From Kerstersia similis (GTDB lineage: Bacteria > Pseudomonadota > Gammaproteobacteria > Burkholderiales > Burkholderiaceae_B), in contig NZ_CBCSIQ010000022.1 of the NCBI RefSeq assembly GCF_965139615.1, positions 1 to 64,000 on the forward strand: DNA of 64,000 nt. Direction: 5' to 3'. The notes below the pieces were generated by a model. The model made no database searches. It saw only the letters and a list, made by a program, of their open reading frames with translations, and was not told the DNA's origin. A program made the translations under genes and the position numbers. Position 1 is the first letter of the stretch, and every line of letters begins with the position of its first letter. Shown here one piece after another: positions 27,135-35,834 of the stretch.

Positions 27135-28079
27135 ATGGCTTTTCCCATTCTGGTTTGCGGCTCCATCGCTTTCGACAGCATTGCGGTTTTCGAAGGCCAC
27201 TTCAAGGATCACATCCTGCCTGACCGGATCCAATCCCTGAGCCTGTCCTTCACGGTGCCGTCGCTGCGCAAGGTGTATGGCGGATGCGCAGGCAATATCG
27301 CCTACAACCTGCGCCTGCTGGGCGGGCAGCCGCTGCCGGTGGCGACCGTGGGCGAAGATGCCAGCGACTATCTGGACTACCTGCGTAAGCTGGGCATCAG
27401 CACCGAATGGGTGCGCGTGGCGCCGGGCAGCTATACCGCACAGTGTTTTGTGACCACCGATCTGGACGATAACCAGATTGCCGCGTTCCATCCGGGCGCC
27501 ATGGCGCTGGCTGCGGATAACGATATTTCTACGGCGGAAGGCGCATGGGCCATTGTGGCACCGGATGCCAAGGATGGCATGTTTGCGCATGCCCGGCGTT
27601 TGCATGCCCGTGGTATCCCCGCGGTCTTCGATCTGGGGCAGGCCATGCCCTTGTTCAGCGGCGAGGATATCGAAGAGATGCTCAAGCTGGTGCAGGTGCT
27701 GACGCTCAACGATTATGAAGCCAGCGTGGTGGAACAGCGCACCGGGCGGGACATGGCGGATATCGCCAAGGGCCTGCAGGCAGTGGTCGTGACGCGTGGC
27801 GCCAACGGCGCGACAGTATGGACCAATGGCAAGACCGAGGAAATCGGTGCCGTGAAGGCCGAGGCTGTCGTGGACCCGACCGGTTGCGGTGATGCGCATC
27901 GGGCCGGCTTGCTGTACGGTGTATCGCTGGGCTGGTCATGGGCTGACAGCTGCCGCCTGGGTAACGTCATGGGTTCGATCAAAGTCGCGTCGCGCGGGCC
28001 GCAGCAGCACCAGCCTGCACGGGAAGAGATATCCAGGCGCCTGGAGCAGGGCTACGGCCTGGTATTGCCACCGCTGTAA
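27135..28079 (+). CDS. PfkB-family carbohydrate/nucleoside kinase
   Basis: A 314-residue ribokinase-family kinase. It shows the N-terminal substrate/glycine motif YGGCAGNIAYNLRLLGG and the C-terminal anion-hole/catalytic signature DPTGCGDAHRAG with the base Asp. Sequence character (SIAFDSI, FHPGAM) is close to the bacterial adenosine-kinase-like group, but I cannot fix the substrate. It stands alone, 163 bp after prmA, with a small inverted repeat (CGGGCG...CGCCCG near 27041-27064) in the gap. Confidence 0.85.
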   Translation: MAFPILVCGSIAFDSIAVFEGHFKDHILPDRIQSLSLSFTVPSLRKVYGGCAGNIAYNLRLLGGQPLPVATVGEDASDYLDYLRKLGISTEWVRVAPGSYTAQCFVTTDLDDNQIAAFHPGAMALAADNDISTAEGAWAIVAPDAKDGMFAHARRLHARGIPAVFDLGQAMPLFSGEDIEEMLKLVQVLTLNDYEASVVEQRTGRDMADIAKGLQAVVVTRGANGATVWTNGKTEEIGAVKAEAVVDPTGCGDAHRAGLLYGVSLGWSWADSCRLGNVMGSIKVASRGPQQHQPAREEISRRLEQGYGLVLPPL

Positions 28080-28109
28080 GCGGCTCGGGCGATGGGCCTT
28101 GGGCACAAA

Positions 28110-28142
28110 CCTGGCAGGCGGCGCATCCTGCCGCCAGGCCGG
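28110..28142. other. GC-rich hairpin downstream of the PfkB kinase gene
   Basis: An inverted repeat (CCTGGCAGGCGGC ... GCCGCCAGGCC) with a short loop lies about 30 bp after the kinase stop, with no U-tract. It may attenuate read-through or stabilise the transcript. The rest of the 295-bp gap to the next gene shows nothing else I recognise. Confidence 0.4.
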
Positions 28143-28374
28143 GGCCAGGGCCCGTCTGCATTGATAAAGGTTGTGACAGATTCTCAGGTATCCGCTCGAC
28201 CGGGAAATAGGTTTCCGGCTTGCCGGGATGTATCATGTGAATAGAGATTCTCTGCGGTAGTCGGCTGTCCCTGTAATAGGGCTGCCGGGTTCGGTTGAAG
28301 GCATCCGCCGATTCTGACCTGCCGCGACATCGCCTGGCTGGGAGCCAGGTGATGGTGACATTAGGAGCGACATC

Positions 28375-28878
28375 ATGGCTATGGCACAAGTACAAGTTTC
28401 TTCCCGTTCCGGCGTCCGTCGCGGCATGGCGGTGGTCGCCGTGGCAGCAACTCTGGCCGTCCTGGCAGGCTGCTCGACGCAGCGCGCGTCCAGTTCCGTC
28501 TATACCTACGGCCAGGCGCAGCGCGAGCAGATCGTCCGCAACGGCACGGTACAGAAGGTGCGTCCGATCACGCTGCAATCCGATGATTCCACGGCCGTGG
28601 GCACGCTGGCAGGGGGTGCCTTGGGCGGTGTTGTGGGTAATACGGTCGGCGGCGGCAGCGGTCGTACCATCGCAACGGTGGGCGGCGCCATCCTGGGCGC
28701 CTTGGCCGGCAGCGCCGTTGAGAAGAACATCAATACCCGCAATGGTGTGGAAGTCACGGTGCTGCTGGATAACGGCGAAACCCGTGTCATCGCCCAGGAA
28801 GCGGATGTGCCGCTGAGCGTAGGCCAGCGCGTGCAAGTGATCAGCGGTGCGGGCCCGACCCGTGTGGCGCCGATGTAA
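28375..28878 (+). CDS. glycine-zipper 2TM-domain lipoprotein (SlyB/Pal-like)
   Basis: A 167-residue outer-membrane lipoprotein. The signal peptide ends in the lipobox VLAGC (Cys at about 32). The centre is a glycine-zipper two-transmembrane segment (GTLAGGALGGVVGNTVGGGSGRT..., about residues 78-115), and the C-terminus is a beta-rich domain. The family (SlyB/PcP) is linked to outer-membrane stability and stress in enterics. Here it is monocistronic and followed by a strong terminator. Confidence 0.88.
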   Translation: MAMAQVQVSSRSGVRRGMAVVAVAATLAVLAGCSTQRASSSVYTYGQAQREQIVRNGTVQKVRPITLQSDDSTAVGTLAGGALGGVVGNTVGGGSGRTIATVGGAILGALAGSAVEKNINTRNGVEVTVLLDNGETRVIAQEADVPLSVGQRVQVISGAGPTRVAPM

Positions 28879-28960
28879 GAGCCGTTTGGAAGATGGCTGC
28901 CTCTCTCATGATGGGGGGCTGCCTTCCAGGCTGGTGCGGAGGGTCTATCCCGTACCAAAC

Positions 28961-29005
28961 AAAAACCCCCTGCAAGCCGAGCTATCGGCTTGCAGGGGGT
29001 TTTTC
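28961..29005. terminator. strong bidirectional intrinsic terminator
   Basis: A perfect 20-bp inverted repeat (AAAAACCCCCTGCAAGCCGA at 28961-28980 against 28985-29004) with a 4-base loop, flanked by A- and T-runs. It sits between the convergent glycine-zipper lipoprotein and yggT genes and should terminate both strands. Confidence 0.93.
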
Positions 29006-29067
29006 ATGGCCGCGACGCATGCCGGGGGCAGGCGCAAACTGGCCACGGCGGCACGCACGCCGCAGGT

Positions 29068-29631
29068 TCAGAACATGAGCAGCTGGTAGCTGATACGGGT
29101 CAGGATCATCACGCAGATCTGTGCGCCGAGCAGCAGCACCAGCGGCGAGAGATCCATGCCGCCCGGAGTGGGCAGGACGCGACGGATAGGCGCCAGCAGC
29201 GGGTCGGTCATGGTGCGCAATACCGGCATGACGGGCGCCAGCGGATTGACCCAGGACAGGATGGCCTGGATCAGTGTCAGCCAGACCAGGAGATTGAAGC
29301 CCCATTTCGCCACCGTCAGGATGGCTGCGCCGAGGATGGAGGGCACCATGGTCAGCGTGGGCAGGCTTTGCAGGGCCAGGCAGATGACCAGGAACCAGTA
29401 GATCAGGGCGATCAGCCAGGCGGCGGCCAGGCTGGCCCAATCGACACGGCTGCGCAGCGGGAACACATTGCGCAGAGGCTGCACCAGCCATTGCGTCACC
29501 TGAGAGATCGCCTGGTGAATGGGATTGAACGGGTGTAGCCGGACAAACAGCATCCAGGCGCGGGCCAGCAGGGCGGCGCCCAGCAGCATGGCTGCAATGT
29601 CTAGCAGGAAGTGAATGATTTCGCCGATCAT
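29068..29631 (-). CDS. yggT: YggT family integral membrane protein
   Basis: A 187-residue inner-membrane protein with two tandem YGGT-type hydrophobic units, each with two membrane segments. The hallmark WVNPLAPVMPVLRTMTDPLLAPIRRVLP is near residues 115-150, preceded by a first weaker copy (RLHPFNPIHQAISQVTQWLVQPLRNVFP). The ATG at 29631 is chosen because it starts the first helix (MIGEIIHFLLD). Family members are tied to osmotic tolerance or cell-shape processes, without a defined mechanism. Confidence 0.88.
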   Translation of the reverse strand: MIGEIIHFLLDIAAMLLGAALLARAWMLFVRLHPFNPIHQAISQVTQWLVQPLRNVFPLRSRVDWASLAAAWLIALIYWFLVICLALQSLPTLTMVPSILGAAILTVAKWGFNLLVWLTLIQAILSWVNPLAPVMPVLRTMTDPLLAPIRRVLPTPGGMDLSPLVLLLGAQICVMILTRISYQLLMF

Positions 29632-29826
29632 GAATAAGCCTGAAATTACGGAGATGGCCGCAAGGTAGGGCATGTCATGCCGCAGGTACCTCAAACGGGC
29701 AAGGCGATTTTATGCGGGAGCACAATGAAAGGCGACTCCCGTGGGGTGCATTTGCCCATGGCCGGGCTGCCATTGTCGCATGATGTGGTGACAGCGCGGC
29801 GGCGGTTTTGCCGTGCTGTTGCCATG

Positions 29827-29917
29827 AAAAAAGCGCGCCCCGGGAGCGAGTTGCCTGCCCCGAAGTTGGAGTGATGTCCAACGCTCGGGGAGCAGTTCGT
29901 TCAGAGGGGCGCGCTTT
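29827..29917 (-). terminator. composite nested hairpin/terminator behind the histone-like gene
   Basis: An outer stem AAAGCGCGCCCC / GGGGCGCGCTTT encloses a second perfect-looking stem-loop (CCCCGA-A-GTTGGA, loop GTGATG, TCCAAC-GC-TCGGGG, about 29858-29890). On the minus strand it follows the histone-like gene stop by 36 bp and ends in a T-run, so it should act as that gene's terminator. Its size (about 90 nt) and nested fold are unusual and would suit a stable 3'-UTR RNA. The rest of the gap from yggT (29632-29826) shows nothing recognisable. Confidence 0.65.
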
Positions 29918-29952
29918 CTGTTTCGGCCCGCCGAGGGACGGGCCGAGTGGGA

Positions 29953-31116
29953 TCAACGCTTGTCGGCGGGGCGCTCGTCAACCGGGAAGGGCCAGGCGCT
30001 GGCCGGATTGCTGCCGGTCTTGGCCGGTGTGGCTTCTGCTGCAGCGGGGGCCGGTGCGGCTTTCTTTGCTGCGGCTTTCTTTGCGGCGGGCTTTTTGACG
30101 GCGGCCGGCTGCTTGGCCGTCTTGCCATCTGCCGCTGCCGGCTTCGTTGCGGTGGCGGCCTTGGCCTTGGCAGCCGGTTTGTCAGCCGGGGCGACGGGAA
30201 CCTTGCTGGCAGGGGCTTCTGCTGCCGGGGCGCTGCTTTCCGACGCTGCGGGGGCTACGGTCTTGGCAGCGGCTTTTTTGGCCGGAGCCGTCTTGGCAGC
30301 AGGCTTGGCTGCGGGTTTGGCAGCAGCCTTGGCGGGCGTCTTGGCAGCGGTAGCGTCCGTGCTCTTGGCAGCCGCTTTTTTGGCCGGAGCCGCCTTGGCA
30401 GCGGGCTTGGCAGCCGGTTTTGCGGCGGGTTTGGCAGCAGCCTTGGCCGGTGCCTGAGTAGCGGTAGCGTCCGCGCTCTTGGCGGCAGCCTTTTTGGCGG
30501 GGGCGGGCTTGGCAGCCGGCTTTGCANCGGGCTTGGCCGCAGCCTTGGCNGGNGCCTTGGCAGCAGTCGCGTCGGCGCTCTTTGCCGCAGCCGCTTTCTT
30601 GGCGGGGGCGGGCTTGGCAGCCGGCTTTGCAGCGGGTTTGGCTGCAGCCTTGGCCGGTGCCTTGGCGGCAGTCGCGTCGGCGCTCTTGGCAGCCGCCGCT
30701 TTCTTGGCGGGTGCAGCCTTGGCAGCCGGTTTTGCAGCGGGCTTGGCCGCAGCCTTGGCCGGTGCCTTGGCGGCAGTCGCGTCGGCGCTCTTGGCAGCCG
30801 CCGCTTTCTTGGCGGGTGCAGCCTTGGCAGCCGGTTTTGCAGCGGGCTTGGCCGGTGCCTTGGCGGCAGTCGCGTCTGCGCTCTTGGCAGCAGCCGCTTT
30901 CTTGGCGGGTGCAGCCTTGGCAGCCGGTTTTGCAGCGGGCTTGGCCGCAGCCTTGGCGGCAGCGGCCTTTTTGGCCGGTGCCTTGGCAGCGGAAGTGGCA
31001 GCAGCCGGTTGCGCGCCAGCTTGCGCAGTCACGGGGGCGGCGGCAGCTTGGTCGGCAGTTTTCTTGGTAGAGGGTTTCTTGACTGCTTTTGCCGCAGTCT
31101 TGGTGGCTGTTGCCAT
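29953..31116 (-). CDS. histone H1-like Ala/Lys/Pro-rich DNA-binding protein
   Basis: A 387-residue low-complexity protein made almost entirely of Ala, Lys and Pro, like the C-terminal tails of eukaryotic H1 and the Bordetella BpH1 proteins, which bind and compact DNA. Six copies of a roughly 35-residue unit (PAKKAAAAKSADATAAKAPA followed by KAAAKPAAKPAAKAA) fill its middle, followed by a more varied C-terminus ending WPFPVDERPADKR. A good ribosome-binding site (taaggagc) precedes the ATG. Three ambiguous bases (30527, 30550, 30553) fall in one repeat copy, so the true copy number is uncertain. Confidence 0.85.
   Translation of the reverse strand: MATATKTAAKAVKKPSTKKTADQAAAAPVTAQAGAQPAAATSAAKAPAKKAAAAKAAAKPAAKPAAKAAPAKKAAAAKSADATAAKAPAKPAAKPAAKAAPAKKAAAAKSADATAAKAPAKAAAKPAAKPAAKAAPAKKAAAAKSADATAAKAPAKAAAKPAAKPAAKPAPAKKAAAAKSADATAAKXXAKAAAKPXAKPAAKPAPAKKAAAKSADATATQAPAKAAAKPAAKPAAKPAAKAAPAKKAAAKSTDATAAKTPAKAAAKPAAKPAAKTAPAKKAAAKTVAPAASESSAPAAEAPASKVPVAPADKPAAKAKAATATKPAAADGKTAKQPAAVKKPAAKKAAAKKAAPAPAAAEATPAKTGSNPASAWPFPVDERPADKR
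30300..30965 (-). repeat. 105-bp tandem repeat array inside the histone-like gene
   Basis: In-frame tandem repeats of about 105 bp (one copy 93 bp) encode the Ala/Lys/Pro unit. The marker codons for SADAT recur near 30345, 30468, 30571, 30676, 30781 and 30874. Unit lengths divisible by three mean copy-number changes would alter protein length without a frameshift. The Ns at 30527, 30550 and 30553 suggest the assembly could not resolve this stretch. Confidence 0.85.
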
Positions 31117-31813
31117 GGTATTGCTCCTTAGGTTCTCTCAGGGTTCCCAGAACATCAACGCGCGCAGTAACTGCCGGTTAAGCTGGCACTTAGCTGCCCG
31201 GAAAATTCATTGGCGAATTCTGCGCGCATGGGAAGGCTGCGAGCCGGGGAAATGCCAATGAACATCGTGCAACCCTTTGATATGGCCCGCGTGGTGTGCG
31301 CGAGCCATTTCAAATGGCGCTGACAGGCTGGGGACTGCCTGCCTCGATGTAAATCTGTCGGGGATGGGGGATGGGGCACCGCCTCTTCCGCATAGGGATG
31401 AGCGATGCTGTGCGCCTGCCTTTGATCAGAGGCAGGTACAGAAACGGCGGTCGGAAAGATCGTGCCAGACACGGGCGTGGTGATAGACAAGTTCGTAGCC
31501 GATCGGGGCGGGGCCGGAAATACCTCAATCATAGGGGAATTTGCCTGGATTGGGATGTTTGCGGCCAATTTCCAGCGTTGCTTTTCTGACAGTGTGGTTT
31601 CAGGCGCAGCACTTGGGCGGGAGAGGCATGAATGCTGACTCTCCAGGCCAAGGGCAGGGGCGTTTGACGACACGGAAAAAATGTCTGGCAGGACGGCTTG
31701 CGTGATGGTGTCCGGAAGGATGAAACCGCCCCGCTGCCTTCCTGGTGAATACAGGTCGTTCAGGCGTGCGGGGCGATGTGTCATGTCGTCTTGAATGACC
31801 GTTGCGCCGGGCT
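31117..31813. other. 697-bp intergenic region between gltX and the histone-like gene
   Basis: No protein or RNA gene that I can support. Frames here on both strands have shadow-like composition and no family resemblance. There is an inverted repeat CCTGCCT...AGGCAGG at about 31417-31438. The promoter of the histone-like gene should lie at its left end. Confidence 0.5.
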
Positions 31814-33208
31814 TCAGATCTGGTTCAGGCGAGCCAGCACCGTGTCGCGGCCAAGCAGCTCCAGCACGGCGTCGATGGAGGGGGTCTGGGTACGGCCAAC
31901 GACCGCCACGCGCAAGGGGATGGCCAGTTGCGGCATTTTCAGGCCGCGTTCCTTGATGAAGGACTTGACCTGCGCGTTCAGCGCTTCGCGTTGCCACGGC
32001 GTGTCCGCCAGCTGCGCCGCAAAATCACGCAGCAGGGTACGGTTGCCGTCGCCCAGGTGTTCTTGCACCAAGGCGTCGGATGCCGGTTCATGCGGACCGC
32101 AGAACAGCATGGCGCCGTCAGCCAGTTGCTCCAGGGTTTCGGCGCGGTCTTTCAGCAGGGCAATCACGGCTTCGAGATTGTCGATGTCTGCCTTGCCGCC
32201 ACGGGCCGCGATACGCGGCGCAACCAGCTTGGCCAGGTCAGCGTCCGGCGTCTGCTTGATGTAATGGGCATTGACCCAGTTCAGTTTCTTCGGATCCCAT
32301 TGCGCAGCCGAGCGCGACAGATGGCTGGGGTCGAACCATTCAACGAATTGTTCGCGGGTGAACAGTTCATCGTCACCATGGCTCCAGCCCAGGCGCGCCA
32401 GATAGTTGATCATGGCTTCCGGCAGGTAGCCGTCGCGGTCATATTCCATGACGCTGACGGCACCGTGGCGTTTGGACAGCTTCTCGCCGTCCGGGCCCAG
32501 GATCATGGGCAGGTGGCCGTATTCGGGCACCTTGCCGCCCAGGGCGCGCAGAATGTTGATCTGGCGTGGCGTGTTGTTGACGTGGTCGTCGCCGCGGATG
32601 ACATGGGTGATATTCATGTCGAGGTCATCGACGACCACGCAGAAGTTGTAGGTCGGCGTGCCATCAGGACGGGCGATGATCAGGTCGTCCAGCTCGCTGT
32701 TGGCAAAGCGGATGGGGCCTTTGACCATGTCGTTCCACGCGGTTTCGCCATCCAGCGGGCTGCGAAAGCGAATGACGGGCTTGCGGCCTTCCGGCACCGG
32801 CGGCAGCGTTTTGCCGGGCTCCGGGCGCCAGGTGCCGTCATAGCGCGGCTTCAGGCCCTGGGCGCGTGCGGCTTCGCGCATGGCTTCGACTTCTTCCGGG
32901 CTGCTGTAGCAGTAGTAGGCCGTGCCGGCATCCAGCATGCCCGCCAGCACTTCGCGGTAGCGGTCCATGCGCTGCATTTGATAGAACGGGCCTTCGTCTG
33001 CATCCAGGTGCAGCCAGCGCATGCCGTCCAGAATGGCCTGGACGGCTTCCGGCGTGGAGCGCTCGACATCCGTGTCCTCGACGCGCAGGACGAAGGTGCC
33101 GCCGTGATGGCGTGCATAGGCCCAGGAAAACAGGGCCGTGCGAGCGCCGCCCAGATGCAGGAAGCCGGTAGGAGAGGGAGCGAAACGGGTGCGTACGGGT
33201 GTGGTCAT
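31814..33208 (-). CDS. gltX: glutamate--tRNA ligase
   Basis: GluRS charges tRNA-Glu; the product also feeds the C5 heme route that includes HemL. The 464-residue class I synthetase has the HIGH-type motif in FAPSPTGFLHLGGARTALF, the KMSKS-type KLSKRHGAVSV, and an alpha-helical anticodon-binding C-terminus. The ATG at 33208 is the family-usual start; another ATG at 33226 adds six residues and cannot be excluded, because neither has a strong ribosome-binding site. Confidence 0.96.
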   Translation of the reverse strand: MTTPVRTRFAPSPTGFLHLGGARTALFSWAYARHHGGTFVLRVEDTDVERSTPEAVQAILDGMRWLHLDADEGPFYQMQRMDRYREVLAGMLDAGTAYYCYSSPEEVEAMREAARAQGLKPRYDGTWRPEPGKTLPPVPEGRKPVIRFRSPLDGETAWNDMVKGPIRFANSELDDLIIARPDGTPTYNFCVVVDDLDMNITHVIRGDDHVNNTPRQINILRALGGKVPEYGHLPMILGPDGEKLSKRHGAVSVMEYDRDGYLPEAMINYLARLGWSHGDDELFTREQFVEWFDPSHLSRSAAQWDPKKLNWVNAHYIKQTPDADLAKLVAPRIAARGGKADIDNLEAVIALLKDRAETLEQLADGAMLFCGPHEPASDALVQEHLGDGNRTLLRDFAAQLADTPWQREALNAQVKSFIKERGLKMPQLAIPLRVAVVGRTQTPSIDAVLELLGRDTVLARLNQI

Positions 33209-33307
33209 GGCTGGCGCGGGTGGCATGGTGTGAATACTGCTTTCATGCCACCGTGAGTGCGTGTAGGGTTATGGTATCCGTATCATTTTAATGGAGCGCC
33301 ACCCACT

Positions 33308-35761
33308 ATGTTGCGTCATCTTATTGCTCCGCTGTTTGATCCGCGCACCTTGCTGGTCATGGCCGATAGTGCCTTGCCTGTTATGCAGAGTCTGCCGGCC
33401 ACACTGCGCGACCGCGTGACACGGGTGGAATGCGTGCCGGGCGAGGTGCCGGCATTGCCAGAAACGCTCTGTGGGCTGGCGCCGGGCGCGCGCTTGGATC
33501 TGGCCCTGGTCGGCGTGCGGCCTTCCGTGCTGCTGGAGACTTTGGCGCGGCTGGAACCGTTCCGGCCGCATGCGGCCATTCTGCTGCCCTCCGATGAGGC
33601 GGATCCGGCACCGGCGGTGACGGCGGCGCTGTGCCGCGATTGGGCCTTGCGTCATCAGTGTGCGTTGCTGGGTCCCAATGCCTTTGGTGTGCAACGTCCA
33701 CCTGCCGGCTTGAATCTCAGCCAGCATCCCATTCTGGCGCGGCGCGGCAAAGTAGCGCTGGTGACGCAATCGCGCGCGCTCATGGCGGCGGTAATGGATT
33801 GGGCGGATGATGCCCATATCGGGTTCTCCGTGGCCGTGGCGCTGGGCGACGAGGCGGTGATCGGTTTGCCCCAGGTGCTGGATTTTCTGTCAGGCGATAG
33901 CTGGACCGATAGCATCGCGCTCTATGTCGAAGATGTCGGGTTTGCGCGCGAGTTCATGAGTGCATTGCGCGCCGCTGCCATGGTCAAGCCGGTGGTGGTG
34001 CTGAAAGCCGGACGCGCGTTGGATGTGTCGGGGGCCGATAACGCATTTGATGCGGCCTTGCGGCGCGCCGGCGCCGTGCGGGTACGTTATTTCGTACAGC
34101 TGTTCTCGGCGCTGAAGGTGCTGGGGTATGCGCGGCGGCCACGTGGGCGCGGTGTTGCTTTGCTGTCCAACGGCAGTGGCCCGCCGCAGTTGGCGCTGGA
34201 CCTGATGGGGCCGGCGTCGGCGGTGTTGCAGGCGGACCTGGTGGCGGCGACACGCAAGCGCCTGGCGGAGTTGCTGGAACCGGCTGCCAAACCTTCCAAT
34301 CCGGTGATTACCTATGCGCCCTTGACGCCGGATCGCGTGGCAGAGCTGCTGTTGTGCCTGCTGGACGACGCCAATGTCGAAGGCGTGCTGGTCTTGCTGG
34401 CGCCGGATGCCCGTTCGGATCTGGCGGGCGTGGTGGCGCGCCTGGCGCAGTTGGCGCCCAAGGCGCGCAAGCCGGTCATTACCTGCTTGATGGGCGATGC
34501 CGGCATGCGCCCGCTGCGGCGTCTGATGGATGATGCCGGAACGCCGGCTTTTCGGACGCCGGAATCCGCTGCCGATGCCTTCGGCGTGTTGGCCACGCAT
34601 CATTACAACCAGCAGTTGCTGATCCAGACCCAGCCACCCGAGCAGCATGGCGAGGCGCCGGATATTGCCGGGGCCGAGCGTGTGCTGGCGCATGCCAGGG
34701 CAGCGGCGCGCCAGGAGCTGGAACCCGCCGAATGCCGCGCCTTGTTGCGCGCGTTTCTGGTACCCGTGGCCGGGCCGTACGTCGGGTGTGAGCCACCGGG
34801 CGACGCGCTGGAACCGCCAGCCGCCATCCGGGTGCGTACGGATTGCCGCTTTGGCCCCGTGCTGAGCCTGGGGGCGGGCGGTGCGGCGGCAAGCATGCAG
34901 GCGCCTGATCGGGGGGCGGATCTGGCGCCGCTCAATGCGTTCCTGGCACGGCAGCTGATGGAACGCAGCCGCCTGTGGCAAAGGGTGCTGCGCGACCATA
35001 TCAGCCCGGTGGCTGAAGAGGCTTTGCGGGTTGCGCTGGAGCGGATTTCCGATCTGGTGACGGAGCTGCCGGATGTGCGGGAGATCGACATCGACCCGCT
35101 GTATGTAGGGGATGCCGGCCTGACGGCCGGCGGGATGCGTATCCGTCTGGCAGAATTGCCGGCGCAACGGCCGGCTGCCAGCGGCTATCCGCATATGGCG
35201 ATACATCCGTACCCGATGCAGTGGGTGCGGCAGCGTCAGTTTGCGGATGGCGCGCCCTGGGAAATACGGCCCATCCGTCCGGACGATGCCGAGCTGTTGC
35301 AGACGTTCATTCGCGGGCTGTCGGAAGAAACCCGCTATATGCGCTTCGTGTCGATGATGCGGGAGCTGACGCCGCGTATGCTGGCGCGCTATACCCAGGT
35401 GGATTACCACCGTGAGTTCGCGCTGGTGGCGACGACGCGGGTGCCGAATCCTGCCAATCGCGGCCTGCCGATGGAGATCATCATTGGCCTGGCGCATTAT
35501 CTGCGCAATGCTGACGGGCGCGGTGCGGAGTATGCATTGGTCGTGGCGGACGACTGGCAGCGGCGCCGGCTGGGACGCGAGTTGATGGGGACGCTGATCG
35601 AGGCGGCCGCGGCTCAGGGGCTGGAGTACATCGACGGCCTGGTGCTGGCAAACAACCGTCCGATGCTGGGCCTGATGACCAGTCTGGGTTTCACCAATGA
35701 TGTGGATGCCGAGGACCCGAGCATGCGACGGGTCTGGCTGGGGCTCAGGCCGGCGCGCTGA
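33308..35761 (+). CDS. degenerate NDP-forming acyl-CoA synthetase fused to GNAT acetyltransferase
   Basis: An 817-residue protein laid out like the Pat-type protein lysine acetyltransferases. A CoA-binding and succinyl-CoA-synthetase-like region (about 1-470) is followed by a shortened ATP-grasp remnant (about 480-620) and a C-terminal GNAT domain (about 650-815, with RRRLGRELMGTLIEAA as acetyl-CoA loop). The phosphohistidine loop that should contain SHTG reads ALDVSGADNAFDAAL (about 237-251), so the synthetase half is probably inactive and may sense CoA or nucleotide. Targets are unknown; acetyl-CoA synthetase is the best-known Pat substrate. Confidence 0.8.
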   Translation: MLRHLIAPLFDPRTLLVMADSALPVMQSLPATLRDRVTRVECVPGEVPALPETLCGLAPGARLDLALVGVRPSVLLETLARLEPFRPHAAILLPSDEADPAPAVTAALCRDWALRHQCALLGPNAFGVQRPPAGLNLSQHPILARRGKVALVTQSRALMAAVMDWADDAHIGFSVAVALGDEAVIGLPQVLDFLSGDSWTDSIALYVEDVGFAREFMSALRAAAMVKPVVVLKAGRALDVSGADNAFDAALRRAGAVRVRYFVQLFSALKVLGYARRPRGRGVALLSNGSGPPQLALDLMGPASAVLQADLVAATRKRLAELLEPAAKPSNPVITYAPLTPDRVAELLLCLLDDANVEGVLVLLAPDARSDLAGVVARLAQLAPKARKPVITCLMGDAGMRPLRRLMDDAGTPAFRTPESAADAFGVLATHHYNQQLLIQTQPPEQHGEAPDIAGAERVLAHARAAARQELEPAECRALLRAFLVPVAGPYVGCEPPGDALEPPAAIRVRTDCRFGPVLSLGAGGAAASMQAPDRGADLAPLNAFLARQLMERSRLWQRVLRDHISPVAEEALRVALERISDLVTELPDVREIDIDPLYVGDAGLTAGGMRIRLAELPAQRPAASGYPHMAIHPYPMQWVRQRQFADGAPWEIRPIRPDDAELLQTFIRGLSEETRYMRFVSMMRELTPRMLARYTQVDYHREFALVATTRVPNPANRGLPMEIIIGLAHYLRNADGRGAEYALVVADDWQRRRLGRELMGTLIEAAAAQGLEYIDGLVLANNRPMLGLMTSLGFTNDVDAEDPSMRRVWLGLRPAR

Positions 35762-35834
35762 TGGCCGGCTGGCGTGGCCGGCACGGCAGCGTGCCGCATC
35801 GGGCGGCGGCACGCTGGCCGGGAGGGTGGCGCGC

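Noticed and set aside
29960..31131. Long plus-strand Gly/Ser- and Ala/Gly-rich frames opposite the histone-like gene
   Set aside because: They are complementary readings of the same repeats. The minus-strand frame has the ribosome-binding site, the terminator and the known family.
31155..31997. A 280-codon minus-strand frame before the histone-like gene
   Set aside because: It overlaps the 3' end of gltX in another frame, and the rest lacks any recognisable domain or ribosome-binding site.
33890..35812. A 640-codon minus-strand frame
   Set aside because: Antisense to the acyl-CoA synthetase/GNAT gene; Arg/Gln/His-rich composition typical of an antisense shadow.
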